DNA of 64,000 nucleotides, from contig CAYYWZ010000009.1 of assembly GCA_964475415.1 (NCBI GenBank), positions 1 through 64,000 on the forward strand, written 5' to 3'. The notes under the pieces are model-generated. The model was given only the letters and a program-made list of their open reading frames with translations, did no database searches and had not been told where the DNA came from. Each line of letters opens with the position of its first letter. Within the stretch, counting starts at the first letter, position 1. The position numbers and the translations under genes were made by a program. This DNA is from CALCMJ01 sp964475415 (GTDB lineage: Bacteria > Bacteroidota > Bacteroidia > Chitinophagales > Saprospiraceae). This document shows positions 8,553 through 17,727 of the stretch, one piece after another.

Positions 8553-9260
8553 ATGAAGATGCGAAGTTTACTGTTTTTCTTAGTAGCTATCTTATTATCC
8601 TCCAGCTGTGAAGAAAGAAGATTTGAAACCTATGAAATTAGAGTTTTAGATCGATTTCAGACCAATGAAGAAAATATTCAACTTGGACTAGACCTTGTTA
8701 ATCTCAACTTTAATTATTTTCTCTTAGAAAAATATCCAGATTTAGATGCTAATTTTTTACAACTTATTTCTTGGGAATATTTCTCAGATAAAGAGACCGG
8801 TGAAATTTCATTCAGGTTGACCCTCGTTGACGATGCTATACATTTTAGTAAAAAACTTAGGATACTCTTTGAACGTGTTGTTGATGATCAGATAATGGCT
8901 CTAGATTATCGAAGATCAAATTTTAGTGTTGCAGTAAGCCTTGCAAATGAATTTCTAAGCTATTTAGATGGAAATGATATTGATGGGGTTTGGGGTCTCT
9001 CCTCGGATGGCTTAAAGAAGTTCTCAGATAAAAACAATATTAAAAAAGTGATGGAAAACCGACAGGAAATAAAAGCACTAGGAAATGACAGGAAGTTTTT
9101 CTCCAAACAATATTACGACATTTTGCCTGGCGAAGAAAAGGCTAACTACTAAATTATTACCTTCGACTATGCTAAAAATGAAAAGCTTTTAGAGGAAGTG
9201 ATTATAGTTGAACAGGAACAAGGTTTCAAGGTTTTGAGTTATGAATTTTTTGAGCTTTAA
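8553..9260 (+). pseudogene. lipoprotein interrupted by an in-frame TAA (DUF4019-like fold)
   Basis: The reading frame gives a 199-aa product with a lipobox (LLSSSC near residue 19) and stops at TAA 9150-9152. The same frame then stays open for 35 more codons to 9260 and reads as the natural end of the domain: IITFDYAKNEKLLEEV, then EQGFKVLSYEFFEL. That pattern (Tyr-x-x-x-x-Phe-x-Tyr ... Glu-x-Val-x-x-x-x-Glu-x-Gly-x-Lys-Val) resembles DUF4019 and related NTF2-like domains. The TAA therefore looks like a single-base nonsense change from a Tyr codon. Either the gene is truncated, it is read through, or the base is wrong. Function unknown. Confidence 0.6.
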
Positions 9261-9398
9261 TTCCTTTTAGTTTTGTCTTAAGAATTCCTGCTTAGTTTTT
9301 AAGAGCGTATTTTTTTTAGATAGCGAAAGCATCGTATTTAGAAACATCTTGTTTCTGACTAGAAAGTAAAATACTATCTTCACATTAAATCATTCTTT

Positions 9399-10202
9399 AT
9401 GAAAATCCAACTAGAAACTTCCTCCCTCGTTATCTTCGAAAGTGCCCTCTGGAGAACGACAAGCTCCCTGATTGTTTCTGATGATTATATTATGCTCGTC
9501 GACCCTAATTATCTCATTCGAGAAATAGAGTTTATTGCTGCCTATATCAACAAGAAGTTTTCAGAACATAAGAAGTATCTGCTATTTACGCATTCGGATT
9601 TTGATCATATAGTAGGCTACGGGCACTTCTCCGATTATACAACTATTGCTTCTGAAAATTTTGTAGAGAATCCCTCTAAAGATAAATGTATCCAGGCCGT
9701 CTACAATTATGATGAAGAGCATTATATAAAAAGAGACTATCTTGTAGTATACCCAGAAATAGATATTGTGATAGCCTCTGATCACCATGTGGTCAACATA
9801 GAGGAAGATAGCTACCTGTTTATCCAAGCTCCCGGACATAATGCTGATGGTCTTATTACCTATAATCAAACCAAAAAGATTTTGGTTGTCGGAGACTATC
9901 TCAGTAATATAGAGTTTCCATTTATCTATCACTCCATAGAGGATTATAAGAACGTTCTAGAAAAATTGACATTGTTACTCGAAGAAAAAGATATAGACAT
10001 TCTTATATCAGGACATGGCGATTTTACATCTGACAAATCAGAGATGGACAATAGAATATCTGAATCACAAAGCTATCTTACCGCCCTAAAAAAAAGTATA
10101 GTTGATAATTCTGGTTTTGATATCGACTGTTTGATAGACCGTTATGGTTTTTCCTCTGCGCTGAGGACGTGTCACGAAAAGAATATCTCATTTTTGAAAT
10201 AA
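9399..10202 (+). CDS. metallo-beta-lactamase-fold hydrolase
   Basis: 267 aa, cytoplasmic, no signal peptide. Zinc-site motifs of the MBL superfamily are present: THSDFDHIVG (an HxDxDH variant of HxHxDH) near residue 64, APGHNADGL near 146, VVGDYLSN near 166 and ISGHGDFT near 204. The change of the second His to Asp in the first motif occurs in several MBL subfamilies and does not mean loss of function. The substrate cannot be inferred: glyoxalase II-like thioesters, phosphoryl compounds or others are possible. It is followed by the repeat at 10265-10500 and has no operon partner. Confidence 0.8.
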   Translation: MKIQLETSSLVIFESALWRTTSSLIVSDDYIMLVDPNYLIREIEFIAAYINKKFSEHKKYLLFTHSDFDHIVGYGHFSDYTTIASENFVENPSKDKCIQAVYNYDEEHYIKRDYLVVYPEIDIVIASDHHVVNIEEDSYLFIQAPGHNADGLITYNQTKKILVVGDYLSNIEFPFIYHSIEDYKNVLEKLTLLLEEKDIDILISGHGDFTSDKSEMDNRISESQSYLTALKKSIVDNSGFDIDCLIDRYGFSSALRTCHEKNISFLK

Positions 10203-10264
10203 CTTCCTTTCGGATCAATCGGGTTAAAATTGTCACCCTAAAAAAATTCTGGACTCAGGTACTA

Positions 10265-10500
10265 TCCAGGCGCTATCGGTAGTCTCCTGACTACCGATTC
10301 ATATTAATCTAAACAACCCTGCTTAAAATTAAAATTGTATTAATGAACAATATTGATTTGTAATCAGGGCACTACAAATAACGTTTTACAAAAAACAAAA
10401 GAGGATAATTACAGTGCAGAGTGAATTGCTCTTAAAGGGCAAAAGGAGAGAGTCGTCCATGGTCAAACGGAATCTGGAAAGGTCGTGTTTATTCCTTTTC
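10265..10500. repeat. dispersed repeat, copy A, with two GTAGTC-type palindromes
   Basis: It starts with a perfect palindrome: ATCGGTAGTC (10275-10284), loop TCCT, GACTACCGAT (10289-10298). About 60 nt of AT-rich sequence follow, then a damaged palindrome TTTGTAATC / CACTACAAA at 10357-10378, then a tract shared with copy B (11768-12080), including TAACgTTTTA, a GAGTGAaTTG block and a GGAG..GAGAgtCGTCC block. The far end is uncertain. There is no transposase inside. It resembles REP/BIME or MITE-type elements spread by RAYT or IS200-like transposases. Confidence 0.65.
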
Positions 10501-10640
10501 AGTCAACCCAAAATTCTTGTCTCCTCAATTGCTCGTCTCTTAACTGGCTTCCCTCGATCCCACTGAAGAGGCGAGCTATACTTGATTTAAGAACTTTTCT
10601 TTATTCTGCTTCTGTAATAATATTTTCGTTTCTTTATCAT

Positions 10641-11085
10641 ATGATAAAAACCATAGCATATTTTAGTTTAGTTGCGGCTCTACTTTTGCTATTTATACAG
10701 TTTTCTAAGTATCAACTATTTACTAATATTATTTCCTTAGAATTATTTACTGGCTTATTAGCCTTAGTCTTTACAATATTAGGCGTATGGTTTGGGCTAA
10801 GGTTGACAAACCCAAAAGAAAAAATTGAAACCATAACCTTAGCTGAAAAAAATATACTAGAAGATTCGCTTTTAGAACATGTGTTAAGTAAAAGGGAAAT
10901 TGAAATTTTACAACAAATTAATTTAGGTAAAAGTAACCAAGAGATTGCAGAAACACTTTTTATATCTATAAGCACCGTAAAAAGTCATATTTCCAAACTG
11001 TTTTCTAAACTAGATGTAAAAAAATAGGGTACAAGCAATTCACAAGGCAAAAATAATTGCAAATACGAGTAGTCCTAAAGTTTGA
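10641..11085 (+). pseudogene. LuxR-type HTH regulator, frameshifted in an A7 run near the C-terminus
   Basis: The ATG at 10641 starts a small regulator with two membrane segments (about residues 3-20 and 30-50) and a C-terminal LuxR/GerE HTH: LSKREIEILQQINLGKSNQEIAE... ISTVKSHISKLFSKLDVK. The in-frame product stops at 11027 after LDVKK. If the A run at 10998-11004 had six As instead of seven, the frame would continue LDVKNRVQAIHKAKII... to TGA at 11085, exactly the final helix expected of this domain. The open frame before 10641 is repeat sequence and is left out. The gene sits directly before a DUF4199 gene, a pairing I recall as common in Bacteroidota. Either decay, slippage-prone expression or a base-count error. 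Confidence 0.7.
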
Positions 11086-11154
11086 TTTTCTCTAATTGGT
11101 ACTTTTGTATGATGCTATATCAAGTCTCTTATCGCTAAACTGCGGAAAAAAAGC

Positions 11155-11706
11155 ATGACTAGAATTATCTTAATATTCGGAATTATTGCAGGAATTATTT
11201 GTGGATCTATGTTCTTTATTTTTCATCCTTCGGATGGAAAGATGGATTTCGAAAATGGAATGCTCAAAGGTTACATTACTATGACCCTTGCATTATCATC
11301 CATATTCTTTGCCGTTAAACAATATAGAGACAAATATAATGAAGGCTCTATTAATTTTTTAAAAGCGTTCCTAATAGGAATAGCCCTTACTTTAGTTTCT
11401 GGAATTGTATACTCGCTTTTATGGGAACTCTATTATCAAAATTACGCTATGGATTTTGCAGATCAATATTTAGATTATATAAAAGAACAAATGGAAGCAA
11501 AAGGTATGGCTGCAAACGAAATTGCTGAAAAAGTACGTGCCACAGAAAAAGATTTTGAATCGTATACTAAAAATCCTTTTTTAAGGTTTTTGTTTACTAT
11601 GCTAGAATTACTTCCTATTGGGATAATAATATCCCTACTAAGTGCGGTTTATTGGACTAAAATAAAAAAGAATAATTATACTTCTCTGACTGCAAGCACA
11701 AATTAA
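11155..11706 (+). CDS. DUF4199 membrane protein
   Basis: 183 aa with four predicted membrane segments (about residues 3-24, 40-58, 68-92 and 140-163) and a charged loop of about 50 residues (AMDFADQYLDYIKEQMEAKG...). Layout and sequence fit DUF4199, a Bacteroidota family of unknown function often next to a LuxR-type HTH gene, as here. The neighbour relation suggests a membrane-linked regulatory pair, but there is no biochemical clue. The two genes together are bracketed by copies A and B of the repeat. Confidence 0.8.
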   Translation: MTRIILIFGIIAGIICGSMFFIFHPSDGKMDFENGMLKGYITMTLALSSIFFAVKQYRDKYNEGSINFLKAFLIGIALTLVSGIVYSLLWELYYQNYAMDFADQYLDYIKEQMEAKGMAANEIAEKVRATEKDFESYTKNPFLRFLFTMLELLPIGIIISLLSAVYWTKIKKNNYTSLTASTN

Positions 11707-11767
11707 ATTGCATTATCGGTCTGTGTTAATTACCTGAAATAGTTAAAGTTTGTGAAGCCGTCCCTAA

Positions 11768-12080
11768 CTTAAATGCTATCGGTAGTCTGGGGACTACCGA
11801 TTCATATTAATCACCACAACCCTACAAAAATAAAAACTGCAATTCAATATCTTTTTAATTAATAATATTGTTTTGAAGACCGGGGACTACAAATAACATT
11901 TTAGAAAAAACGTGGAAGGGCATGGAGCATGTGCCGAGTGAGTTGTCTGTAAGGGGCGACCGGAGGGAGACGTCCGTGATAAGCATTGAGCGTAGCTGAG
12001 GACCGAAGTGAAACGTAGTCTGGAAGGGAACGACCCGAGGTGTTTAGACTTGGGGCTAGCCACGAGGGGCACTCCCTAAG
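11768..12080. repeat. dispersed repeat, copy B, with GC-rich tail
   Basis: Same order as copy A: perfect palindrome ATCGGTAGTC (11778-11787), loop TGGG, GACTACCGAT (11792-11801); AT-rich spacer; damaged palindrome TTTGAAGAC / GACTACAAA (11872-11893); then TAACaTTTTA and a conserved tail. The tail from about 11910 to 12075 is clearly richer in G+C than its surroundings and contains GAGCGTAGCTGAGG and CCGAAGTGAAACG phrases, which look like structured or repeat DNA and not like protein code. Short open frames on the minus strand inside it were not accepted as genes. Confidence 0.65.
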
Positions 12081-12184
12081 AAAATTACTAATACAACTAC
12101 TATCAAAACGATATCTGCTGTTCCAGTTTAAATACAATGTCGCTTTGCTCTTGATATTATATCGGCGATCCTTATCTTTACAAT

Positions 12185-12787
12185 ATGCAGGTATCTCATT
12201 ATTCGTATAAAGGCTTAGTTGCTGGTTGTGATGAAGCGGGGCGAGGTTGTCTTGCTGGACCTGTTTTTGCTGCTACAGTAATCTTGCCAGCAAACTTTAC
12301 ACATCCTGATCTTACAGATTCTAAGCTCGTGCCTCACGCTAAGCGTGGCCCTCTCATGTCGTATATCAAGCAACATGCTCTCTACTATGCCGTTGCCAAA
12401 GTATCACCGGGAGAAATAGATCAGATCAATATATTGAATGCTTCTTTCAAGGCGATGCATAAAGCTCTGCGGAAATTAGCTGTTCAACCTGATTTTATAC
12501 TGGTAGATGGCAATCGATTTACACCCTATCGGTCTATACCTTACGCCTGTATTATCAAGGGAGATAGAAAATATGCCAGTATTGCTGCTGCCTCTATTCT
12601 TGCCAAAGAGCACCGCGATAGATATATGAAAAATCAGGCCAAAAAGTATCCTTTTTATGCCTGGGAAAATAATAAGGGTTATCCGACGGCTCAGCATCGC
12701 CAGGCTATTATAACCCACGGAATTACCTCGATACACAGGAAATCCTTCCAATTGTACCCAAATAACGGTCAGAAGACCTTGTTTTAG
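12185..12787 (+). CDS. rnhB: ribonuclease HII
   Basis: 200 aa. RNase HII cuts RNA in RNA-DNA hybrids and starts removal of ribonucleotides misinserted in DNA. Motifs: GCDEAGRGCLAGPV near residue 14 with the first catalytic Asp-Glu pair, ILVDGN near 105 with the third acidic residue, and GDRKYASIAAASILAKEHRD near 124, ending in the fourth. Length is normal. ATG 12185 is well placed; a TATCTTTA box lies just 4 nt upstream, which would give almost no 5' leader if used. It stands between copy B of the repeat and the DUF4175 operon. Confidence 0.95.
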   Translation: MQVSHYSYKGLVAGCDEAGRGCLAGPVFAATVILPANFTHPDLTDSKLVPHAKRGPLMSYIKQHALYYAVAKVSPGEIDQINILNASFKAMHKALRKLAVQPDFILVDGNRFTPYRSIPYACIIKGDRKYASIAAASILAKEHRDRYMKNQAKKYPFYAWENNKGYPTAQHRQAIITHGITSIHRKSFQLYPNNGQKTLF

Positions 12788-12926
12788 CAACTTTTATGGT
12801 TTTTTTAGGGTTTTAAAACTTGAATGATAACTATAATGGCGCTAACTTGAAGTTTTACACTATAGTGTGGAATCATTAGTGCTTTATGGGTGTTAATATT
12901 TTGGTGATTAAAAGTCTATTGGATAT

Positions 12927-15900
12927 ATGGCAAAAGGAATGAGCAGTTACGATCTTTTGATTCAAAAATTAGATCAATTTACCAGAAAATATTATTTCAA
13001 CAAGCTAATTAGAGGCTTTCTGTTCTCAGTTGCCCTTTTGCTAGCACTATTTATCCTTTTTAGTGTTCTCGAATACAATTTTTACTTCGGTACAGGCGTA
13101 AGAAAGGTCTTTTTCTTTTCTTTTATCGGTATATCTGTGGCGGCCATATCTTACTGGGTTTTACTTCCTATAATGAGGTACCTCGGTCTGGGCAAGGTAA
13201 TCTCTCATGAGCAAGCAGCTGGTATCATCGGGGACCATTTCGGAGATGTCAAAGATAAATTGCTGAATGTACTACAGCTGAAATCCCAATCAACTAATTC
13301 CTCGCAAAATGATCTTATAGAGGCTAGTATTCAACAGAAAACAGAAGGGATAAAACTGGTGCCTTTCAAAAAAGCAATAGATCTATCTGTCAATAAAAAA
13401 TATCTTAAATTTGCACTGCCTCCTTTCTTACTTTTAATAGTGTTACTCTTTGCTGCGCCAAGTATGATCAAGGATAGCACCCACAGAATAATCAATAATG
13501 GGAAACACTTCGAGAGAGAGGCGCCTTTTAATTTTCTTGTAGGAGAAGAAAATCCTGAGGTCATCCAGTTCGAAGATTACCAGCTGGAAGTAACAACAGA
13601 GGGAAGTATTGTGCCACAAGAAATATTTATAGAGATCGATAATTTCCAGTATCGTCTCAACAAGAATGAAAACAACAGCTTTAGCTACACCTTCAAGAAT
13701 TTACAGAAAAACACAAAATATAAACTGTTTTCTGGATTTGTAAAATCTAGTAATCGCGAGATTACGGTTATCGAAAAACCCAATTTACTAGACTTTAGTT
13801 TAGCCTTGGATTATCCTGGTTACACAGGAAGAAAAGATGAACTCCTACAAAACATAGGTGATGTAGTAGTACCACAAGGAACAAAGATATCATGGATGTT
13901 CAATGCTGGTAATACCGATGATGTAACTATGCAATTTTCTAGAAGTAAAGATCCCCTTGTTGCTCAACGGAAAAACGATCAGACTTTTTCGGCCACTAAA
14001 AGAATAATGAGAGACGATCTGTACAAGGTCTATATTTCTAATGCCAAGGTTCCTAAGGGAGATTCTATATCCTACTCTATCAATGCTGAAATAGACCAGT
14101 ATCCTTCTATCTCTGTGGAAAAATATGTGGACAGCTTAGAAACTGCAGTAGAGTATTTTATAGGAAATGCTTCTGATGATTACGGTCTTAAGAATTTACA
14201 TTTTCAGTATACTATTGTAAAAGGAGATGGTAGCCCGACCATAAGTAAGCAGATTCCTATTGCAACCAAGAAAGGTAGAGCCTCACAGTATGATTACACA
14301 TTAGATATTCTAGCACTAGATCTAAAGCCAGGTGACAAGCTTAGTTATTTTTTCGAAGTGTTCGATAATGATGCTGTCAATGGAAGTAAGTCTGCTAAGA
14401 CCTCTGTTATGGTTTTTGAGAAACCTACCATAGAGGAATTCAAAGAAAAAGAAGACGAGAACGAAGAAGATATAAAAAAAGATCTCGAAGAGGCTATGAA
14501 GGAATCCAAAGAGATAAGAGAGGAGGTAAAGAAAATGAGAGAGAAAGTTCTACAGAAAAAAGAATTAGACTGGCAGGATAAGAAAGAAATGGAAAAGTTG
14601 CTAGATAAGCAAAAGCAGTTAGAAGAAAAACTAGACCAAGCCAAAGAGAAGTTCCAAGAAAACATGAAGAATCAGGAGGAGTTCTCACCACCAAATGAAG
14701 AGTTACTTAAGAAGCAGGAGAAGCTCCAAGAGATGTTCGAGCAACTGGATCCAGAGACTCAGGAACTTATGAAAAAAATCGAAGATCTCATGGAAGAGCT
14801 CAATAAAGATGAGATGATGGAAGCGATGGAGGATTTCGAAATGGATGATGAGGAAATGGAAAAAGAACTAGATCGTCTACTAGAATTGTTCAAACAACTA
14901 GAGCTAGAAAAGGAATTAGAAGAACAGATAGATAAGCTAGAGGAACTTGCTGAAGAACAGGAAGAACTCAGTGAGGAAACAGAGGGAGAAGAAAAAAGTC
15001 AGGAAGAACTAGAAAAAGAACAGGAGGAGATAAATGAAGAATTTGAAGATATAAAAGAGAAACTCGAAGAGCTAGAAAAGAAAAATGAAGAGCTAGAATT
15101 TCCTAAAGATCTAGGTGAGGACAAGGAGGAACAGATGGAGGAAATACAAGAGGAACTGGACGATAGTCAGGAGCAACTAGAAAAGAAAGAAAACTCAGGA
15201 GCAGCCAAATCACAGAAAAAAGCTGCTGAGAAGATGAAACAAATGGCAGGGAATTTGATGGAGTCTATGCAGTCGGGGGAACAAGAGCAGATGGAAGAGG
15301 ACATGGCAGCACTTAGACAGCTTCTAGAGAATCTCATCAATCTTTCTTTCGATCAGGAAGACCTGGTAAACGATATAAAGAAAACAACGATCAATACGCC
15401 ACGGTATGTCGAACTAGCTCAAGTACAATTTAAGCTGAAAGACGACTTCGAACTAGTAGAAGATAGTCTACAGGCGCTCAGCAAAAGAGTAGAGCAGATA
15501 GAAACTTTTGTCATAGAAAAAACATCTGAGATAAAAGTAGATATGGCAGAAAGTCTGAAGGAACTAGAAGATAGAAAAGTTGCTGCTGCAGAAGCGTACC
15601 AGAGAAGTACTATGAAAAATGTAAATGATCTTGCTCTTATGCTAGATGAAGCGATGCAAGAAATGCAACAACAAATGTCTAGTTCTATGCCGGGTAGTCA
15701 GATGTGTAATAAGCCAGGCGGATCTGGTTCAGGGCAAGGAAAAGGAAAAGGAAAACAACCCAAAGACAAAATGTCTAAAGGTCAAGAAGGTCTGAATGAA
15801 ACCTTGAAAAAGATGCAGGGAGATATGAAGAAGAATGGTAAAGGAGGCATGTCTAAACAGTTTGCACAAGCAGCCCAAAGACAAGCTGCTATGAGAAAAG

Positions 15901-16277
15901 CCTTAGAAGAAATGCAGAAAGGAAAGCAAGAACAGGGAAAAGGCTCTAAAGAACTGCAAGAGATTATAGATCAAATGAACAAAACAGAAGAAGATCTAGT
16001 TAACAAGAGACTAGATTCTAAATTGCTAGAGAGACAAGCTGAAATAGAAACAAGATTACTAGAGGCGGAGCAAGCAGAAAGACAACGGGAAAAAGAGAAT
16101 AAAAGAAAAGCAGAAACAGCAGAAGAAATCAAAAGAGAAATGCCTCCTGCTCTAAAAGAATACTTAAAGAAAAAAGAAGCAGAGGTAGAAATGTACAGAA
16201 CTGTTTCTCCTGACCTAAAGCCTTATTATAAAAACCTAGTTAAAGAATATTATAAAGCGCTGAAAAGCACTAAATAA
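12927..16277 (+). CDS. DUF4175 family large coiled-coil membrane protein
   Basis: 1116 aa. Three membrane segments lie near the N-terminus (about residues 25-47, 55-77 and 155-175), then a beta-rich extracytoplasmic-type region (about 190-520), then a very long highly charged Glu/Lys-rich helical region (about 510-860), then a Met/Gln/Gly/Lys-rich tail. This is the DUF4175 layout of Bacteroidota. Function is unknown. The next two genes follow after 10 and 8 bp, so the three are surely one operon; the same trio is, to my knowledge, widespread in the phylum and commonly followed by mnmG, which is absent here. The low-complexity charged part will give many false similarity hits to coiled-coil proteins. 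Confidence 0.85.
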   Translation: MAKGMSSYDLLIQKLDQFTRKYYFNKLIRGFLFSVALLLALFILFSVLEYNFYFGTGVRKVFFFSFIGISVAAISYWVLLPIMRYLGLGKVISHEQAAGIIGDHFGDVKDKLLNVLQLKSQSTNSSQNDLIEASIQQKTEGIKLVPFKKAIDLSVNKKYLKFALPPFLLLIVLLFAAPSMIKDSTHRIINNGKHFEREAPFNFLVGEENPEVIQFEDYQLEVTTEGSIVPQEIFIEIDNFQYRLNKNENNSFSYTFKNLQKNTKYKLFSGFVKSSNREITVIEKPNLLDFSLALDYPGYTGRKDELLQNIGDVVVPQGTKISWMFNAGNTDDVTMQFSRSKDPLVAQRKNDQTFSATKRIMRDDLYKVYISNAKVPKGDSISYSINAEIDQYPSISVEKYVDSLETAVEYFIGNASDDYGLKNLHFQYTIVKGDGSPTISKQIPIATKKGRASQYDYTLDILALDLKPGDKLSYFFEVFDNDAVNGSKSAKTSVMVFEKPTIEEFKEKEDENEEDIKKDLEEAMKESKEIREEVKKMREKVLQKKELDWQDKKEMEKLLDKQKQLEEKLDQAKEKFQENMKNQEEFSPPNEELLKKQEKLQEMFEQLDPETQELMKKIEDLMEELNKDEMMEAMEDFEMDDEEMEKELDRLLELFKQLELEKELEEQIDKLEELAEEQEELSEETEGEEKSQEELEKEQEEINEEFEDIKEKLEELEKKNEELEFPKDLGEDKEEQMEEIQEELDDSQEQLEKKENSGAAKSQKKAAEKMKQMAGNLMESMQSGEQEQMEEDMAALRQLLENLINLSFDQEDLVNDIKKTTINTPRYVELAQVQFKLKDDFELVEDSLQALSKRVEQIETFVIEKTSEIKVDMAESLKELEDRKVAAAEAYQRSTMKNVNDLALMLDEAMQEMQQQMSSSMPGSQMCNKPGGSGSGQGKGKGKQPKDKMSKGQEGLNETLKKMQGDMKKNGKGGMSKQFAQAAQRQAAMRKALEEMQKGKQEQGKGSKELQEIIDQMNKTEEDLVNKRLDSKLLERQAEIETRLLEAEQAERQREKENKRKAETAEEIKREMPPALKEYLKKKEAEVEMYRTVSPDLKPYYKNLVKEYYKALKSTK

Positions 16278-16287
16278 TTATAACTAC

Positions 16288-16686
16288 ATGAGTCATACTA
16301 CTTTGAAAATACCATCAACACCGTCAAAAATTCGTGATCTAGAAACTTACGTAGACAAGATCGCTCAGCAGTATGATGTCAATCCTGATATCTATCCTAA
16401 TATTTTGATCAGTCTTACCGAGGCAGTCAATAACGCTATAATACACGGGAACAATCAGGATAAAAGTAAATATGTAGATATCAGTCTCGTAGAAAAAAAG
16501 AACTCCCTCGTGTTCTACATCTCTGATGAAGGAGAAGGTTTCAATCCGAAAGAAGTAATAGATCCTACTTCAGAAGACAGGCTAGATTGTTGTGGTGGTA
16601 GGGGCGTGTTCATCATGAAAGAACTCTCTGATGATATTTCTTTCGACAATGAAGGAAGAACGGTAAAAATAAAATTTAACCTCTAA
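16288..16686 (+). CDS. RsbW-like ATP-binding protein (HATPase_c_2)
   Basis: 132 aa, a single GHKL ATPase domain as in anti-sigma kinases of the RsbW/SpoIIAB type. The N-box is visible as LTEAVNNAIIHGN near residue 47, the G1 box as ISDEGEGFNP near 80, and a G2-like GGRGVFIMKEL near 102. It lacks any sensor domain. RsbW proteins phosphorylate anti-sigma factor antagonists and are countered by PP2C phosphatases; an RsbU-like phosphatase is encoded at 43497-44723 but no STAS-domain antagonist is visible in this window. It lies in the DUF4175-ybeY operon. Confidence 0.85.
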   Translation: MSHTTLKIPSTPSKIRDLETYVDKIAQQYDVNPDIYPNILISLTEAVNNAIIHGNNQDKSKYVDISLVEKKNSLVFYISDEGEGFNPKEVIDPTSEDRLDCCGGRGVFIMKELSDDISFDNEGRTVKIKFNL

Positions 16687-16694
16687 AAAATAGT

Positions 16695-17132
16695 TTGGAG
16701 AAGGATACTGCTCAGACCATCCATTTCTTTACAGAAGATATCAGCTTCCAACTAGAAGATGAAAACAAAATTCGTTCTTGGATTCTCGCTGTAATCACTG
16801 CAGAAAAACAAGCTGTAGAAAATATCAATTATATTTTTTGCTCAGATGAATATTTACTCGAGATAAACAAAAAACACCTTAACCATGATTACTACACCGA
16901 TATTATCAGTTTCCCTTTTTCCAAAGACCCTATAGAGGGAGATATATTTATAAGCATAGATCGTATCAAAGATAATGCTCAAAATCTAGAAATTGAATTC
17001 ACTAAAGAGCTGGCACGTGTTCTAGTTCATGGTGTTCTACATTTCTTAGGGTTTGGTGATAAAAGCTCAGAAGAAATTCTTATTATGAGGAGTAAAGAAG
17101 ACAAGTATATAGACTTGTTAAATACCCTATAG
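16695..17132 (+). CDS. ybeY: rRNA maturation RNase / ribosome quality factor YbeY
   Basis: 145 aa with a TTG start 8 bp after the previous gene. YbeY is a zinc-dependent endoribonuclease used in 16S rRNA 3'-end maturation and ribosome quality control. The zinc-site region reads LVHGVLHFLGFGDKSSEE near residue 112. This matches the family H-G-x-L-H-L-x-G-Y pattern, and the third His of the proteobacterial form is replaced by Lys-Ser, which is usual in Bacteroidota. Upstream LNHDYYTDIISFPF and EGDIFIS are also typical. Last gene of the DUF4175 operon. Confidence 0.92.
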   Translation: MEKDTAQTIHFFTEDISFQLEDENKIRSWILAVITAEKQAVENINYIFCSDEYLLEINKKHLNHDYYTDIISFPFSKDPIEGDIFISIDRIKDNAQNLEIEFTKELARVLVHGVLHFLGFGDKSSEEILIMRSKEDKYIDLLNTL

Positions 17133-17147
17133 CATAAAATCATACAT

Positions 17148-17671
17148 GTGAAAAATTTACTCCCTATCCTACTAGTCTTGGTCTCTGTTTATATTTTTGG
17201 TTTTCGTATTGCAAAAAAAGTAACGTTCAAACAAAACGTATAAGGCTATATAAAAAGAGCAGCAGATGCTAACACAATAGAACTAGCAGAAAAAGAACTG
17301 TCCAAAGTACTGTCGTATCTAGAGTCAAATAATATGACCAGTGGTTATACTTCTATCCTATGGCAAACACCTGATGAGGATATCGGTTTCTGGTATACTA
17401 ATCTAAAAGCAAGCCAACAAGAACTTCAGAACCTACAATCTAATAACGCTCTAGAAAAACCAATGTATTAATAAAGCTGCGAGAAACACTCCTAGATGTA
17501 GGCGAGCGCACAAGGGTTACGGAACCAGAAGGACTCTCTGTATATCCTAATAATAAACTATGGGCCTTCCTGATGACCTTTGCTTTAGTTGGTATCTTCT
17601 ACGGTATAATGATTCCTGTTATACGGTCAGAGAATGAGAAGAAGAAAGCAACTAGTAATAATAAAGCGTAA
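17148..17671 (+). pseudogene. decayed gene for a two-helix membrane protein
   Basis: Reading from GTG 17148 gives an N-terminal membrane segment (LLPILLVLVSVYIFGF), an in-frame TAA at 17241-17243, then good protein sequence (AADANTIELAEKELSKVLSY, TSGYTSILWQTPDEDIGFWY) up to two stops at 17469-17474. Just before these, one frame over, the sequence carries on as NVLIKLRETLLDVGERTRVT and a second membrane segment to TAA 17669-17671. One nonsense codon and one frameshift thus break a gene of about 170 codons. Similar intact proteins exist, to my memory, in cyanobacteria and other bacteria, function unknown. Confidence 0.75.
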
Positions 17672-17727
17672 TTTCTGATTTTATATATGATGTATATATA
17701 CCTCTAATGAATCATAAATAAATCTAA

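Noticed and set aside
10485..10640. N-terminal extension of the LuxR-type protein
   Set aside because: The extension is encoded by the tail of repeat copy A and is unlike the family; the ATG at 10641 gives the normal N-terminus.
11887..12137. Minus-strand short frames in repeat copy B
   Set aside because: They lie in repeat DNA, overlap each other and show no protein-like pattern.
17018..17030. CACGTG in the ybeY coding sequence as a further parS site
   Set aside because: Flanks (CTGG...TTCT) do not match TGTTn...nAACA; it is coding sequence.
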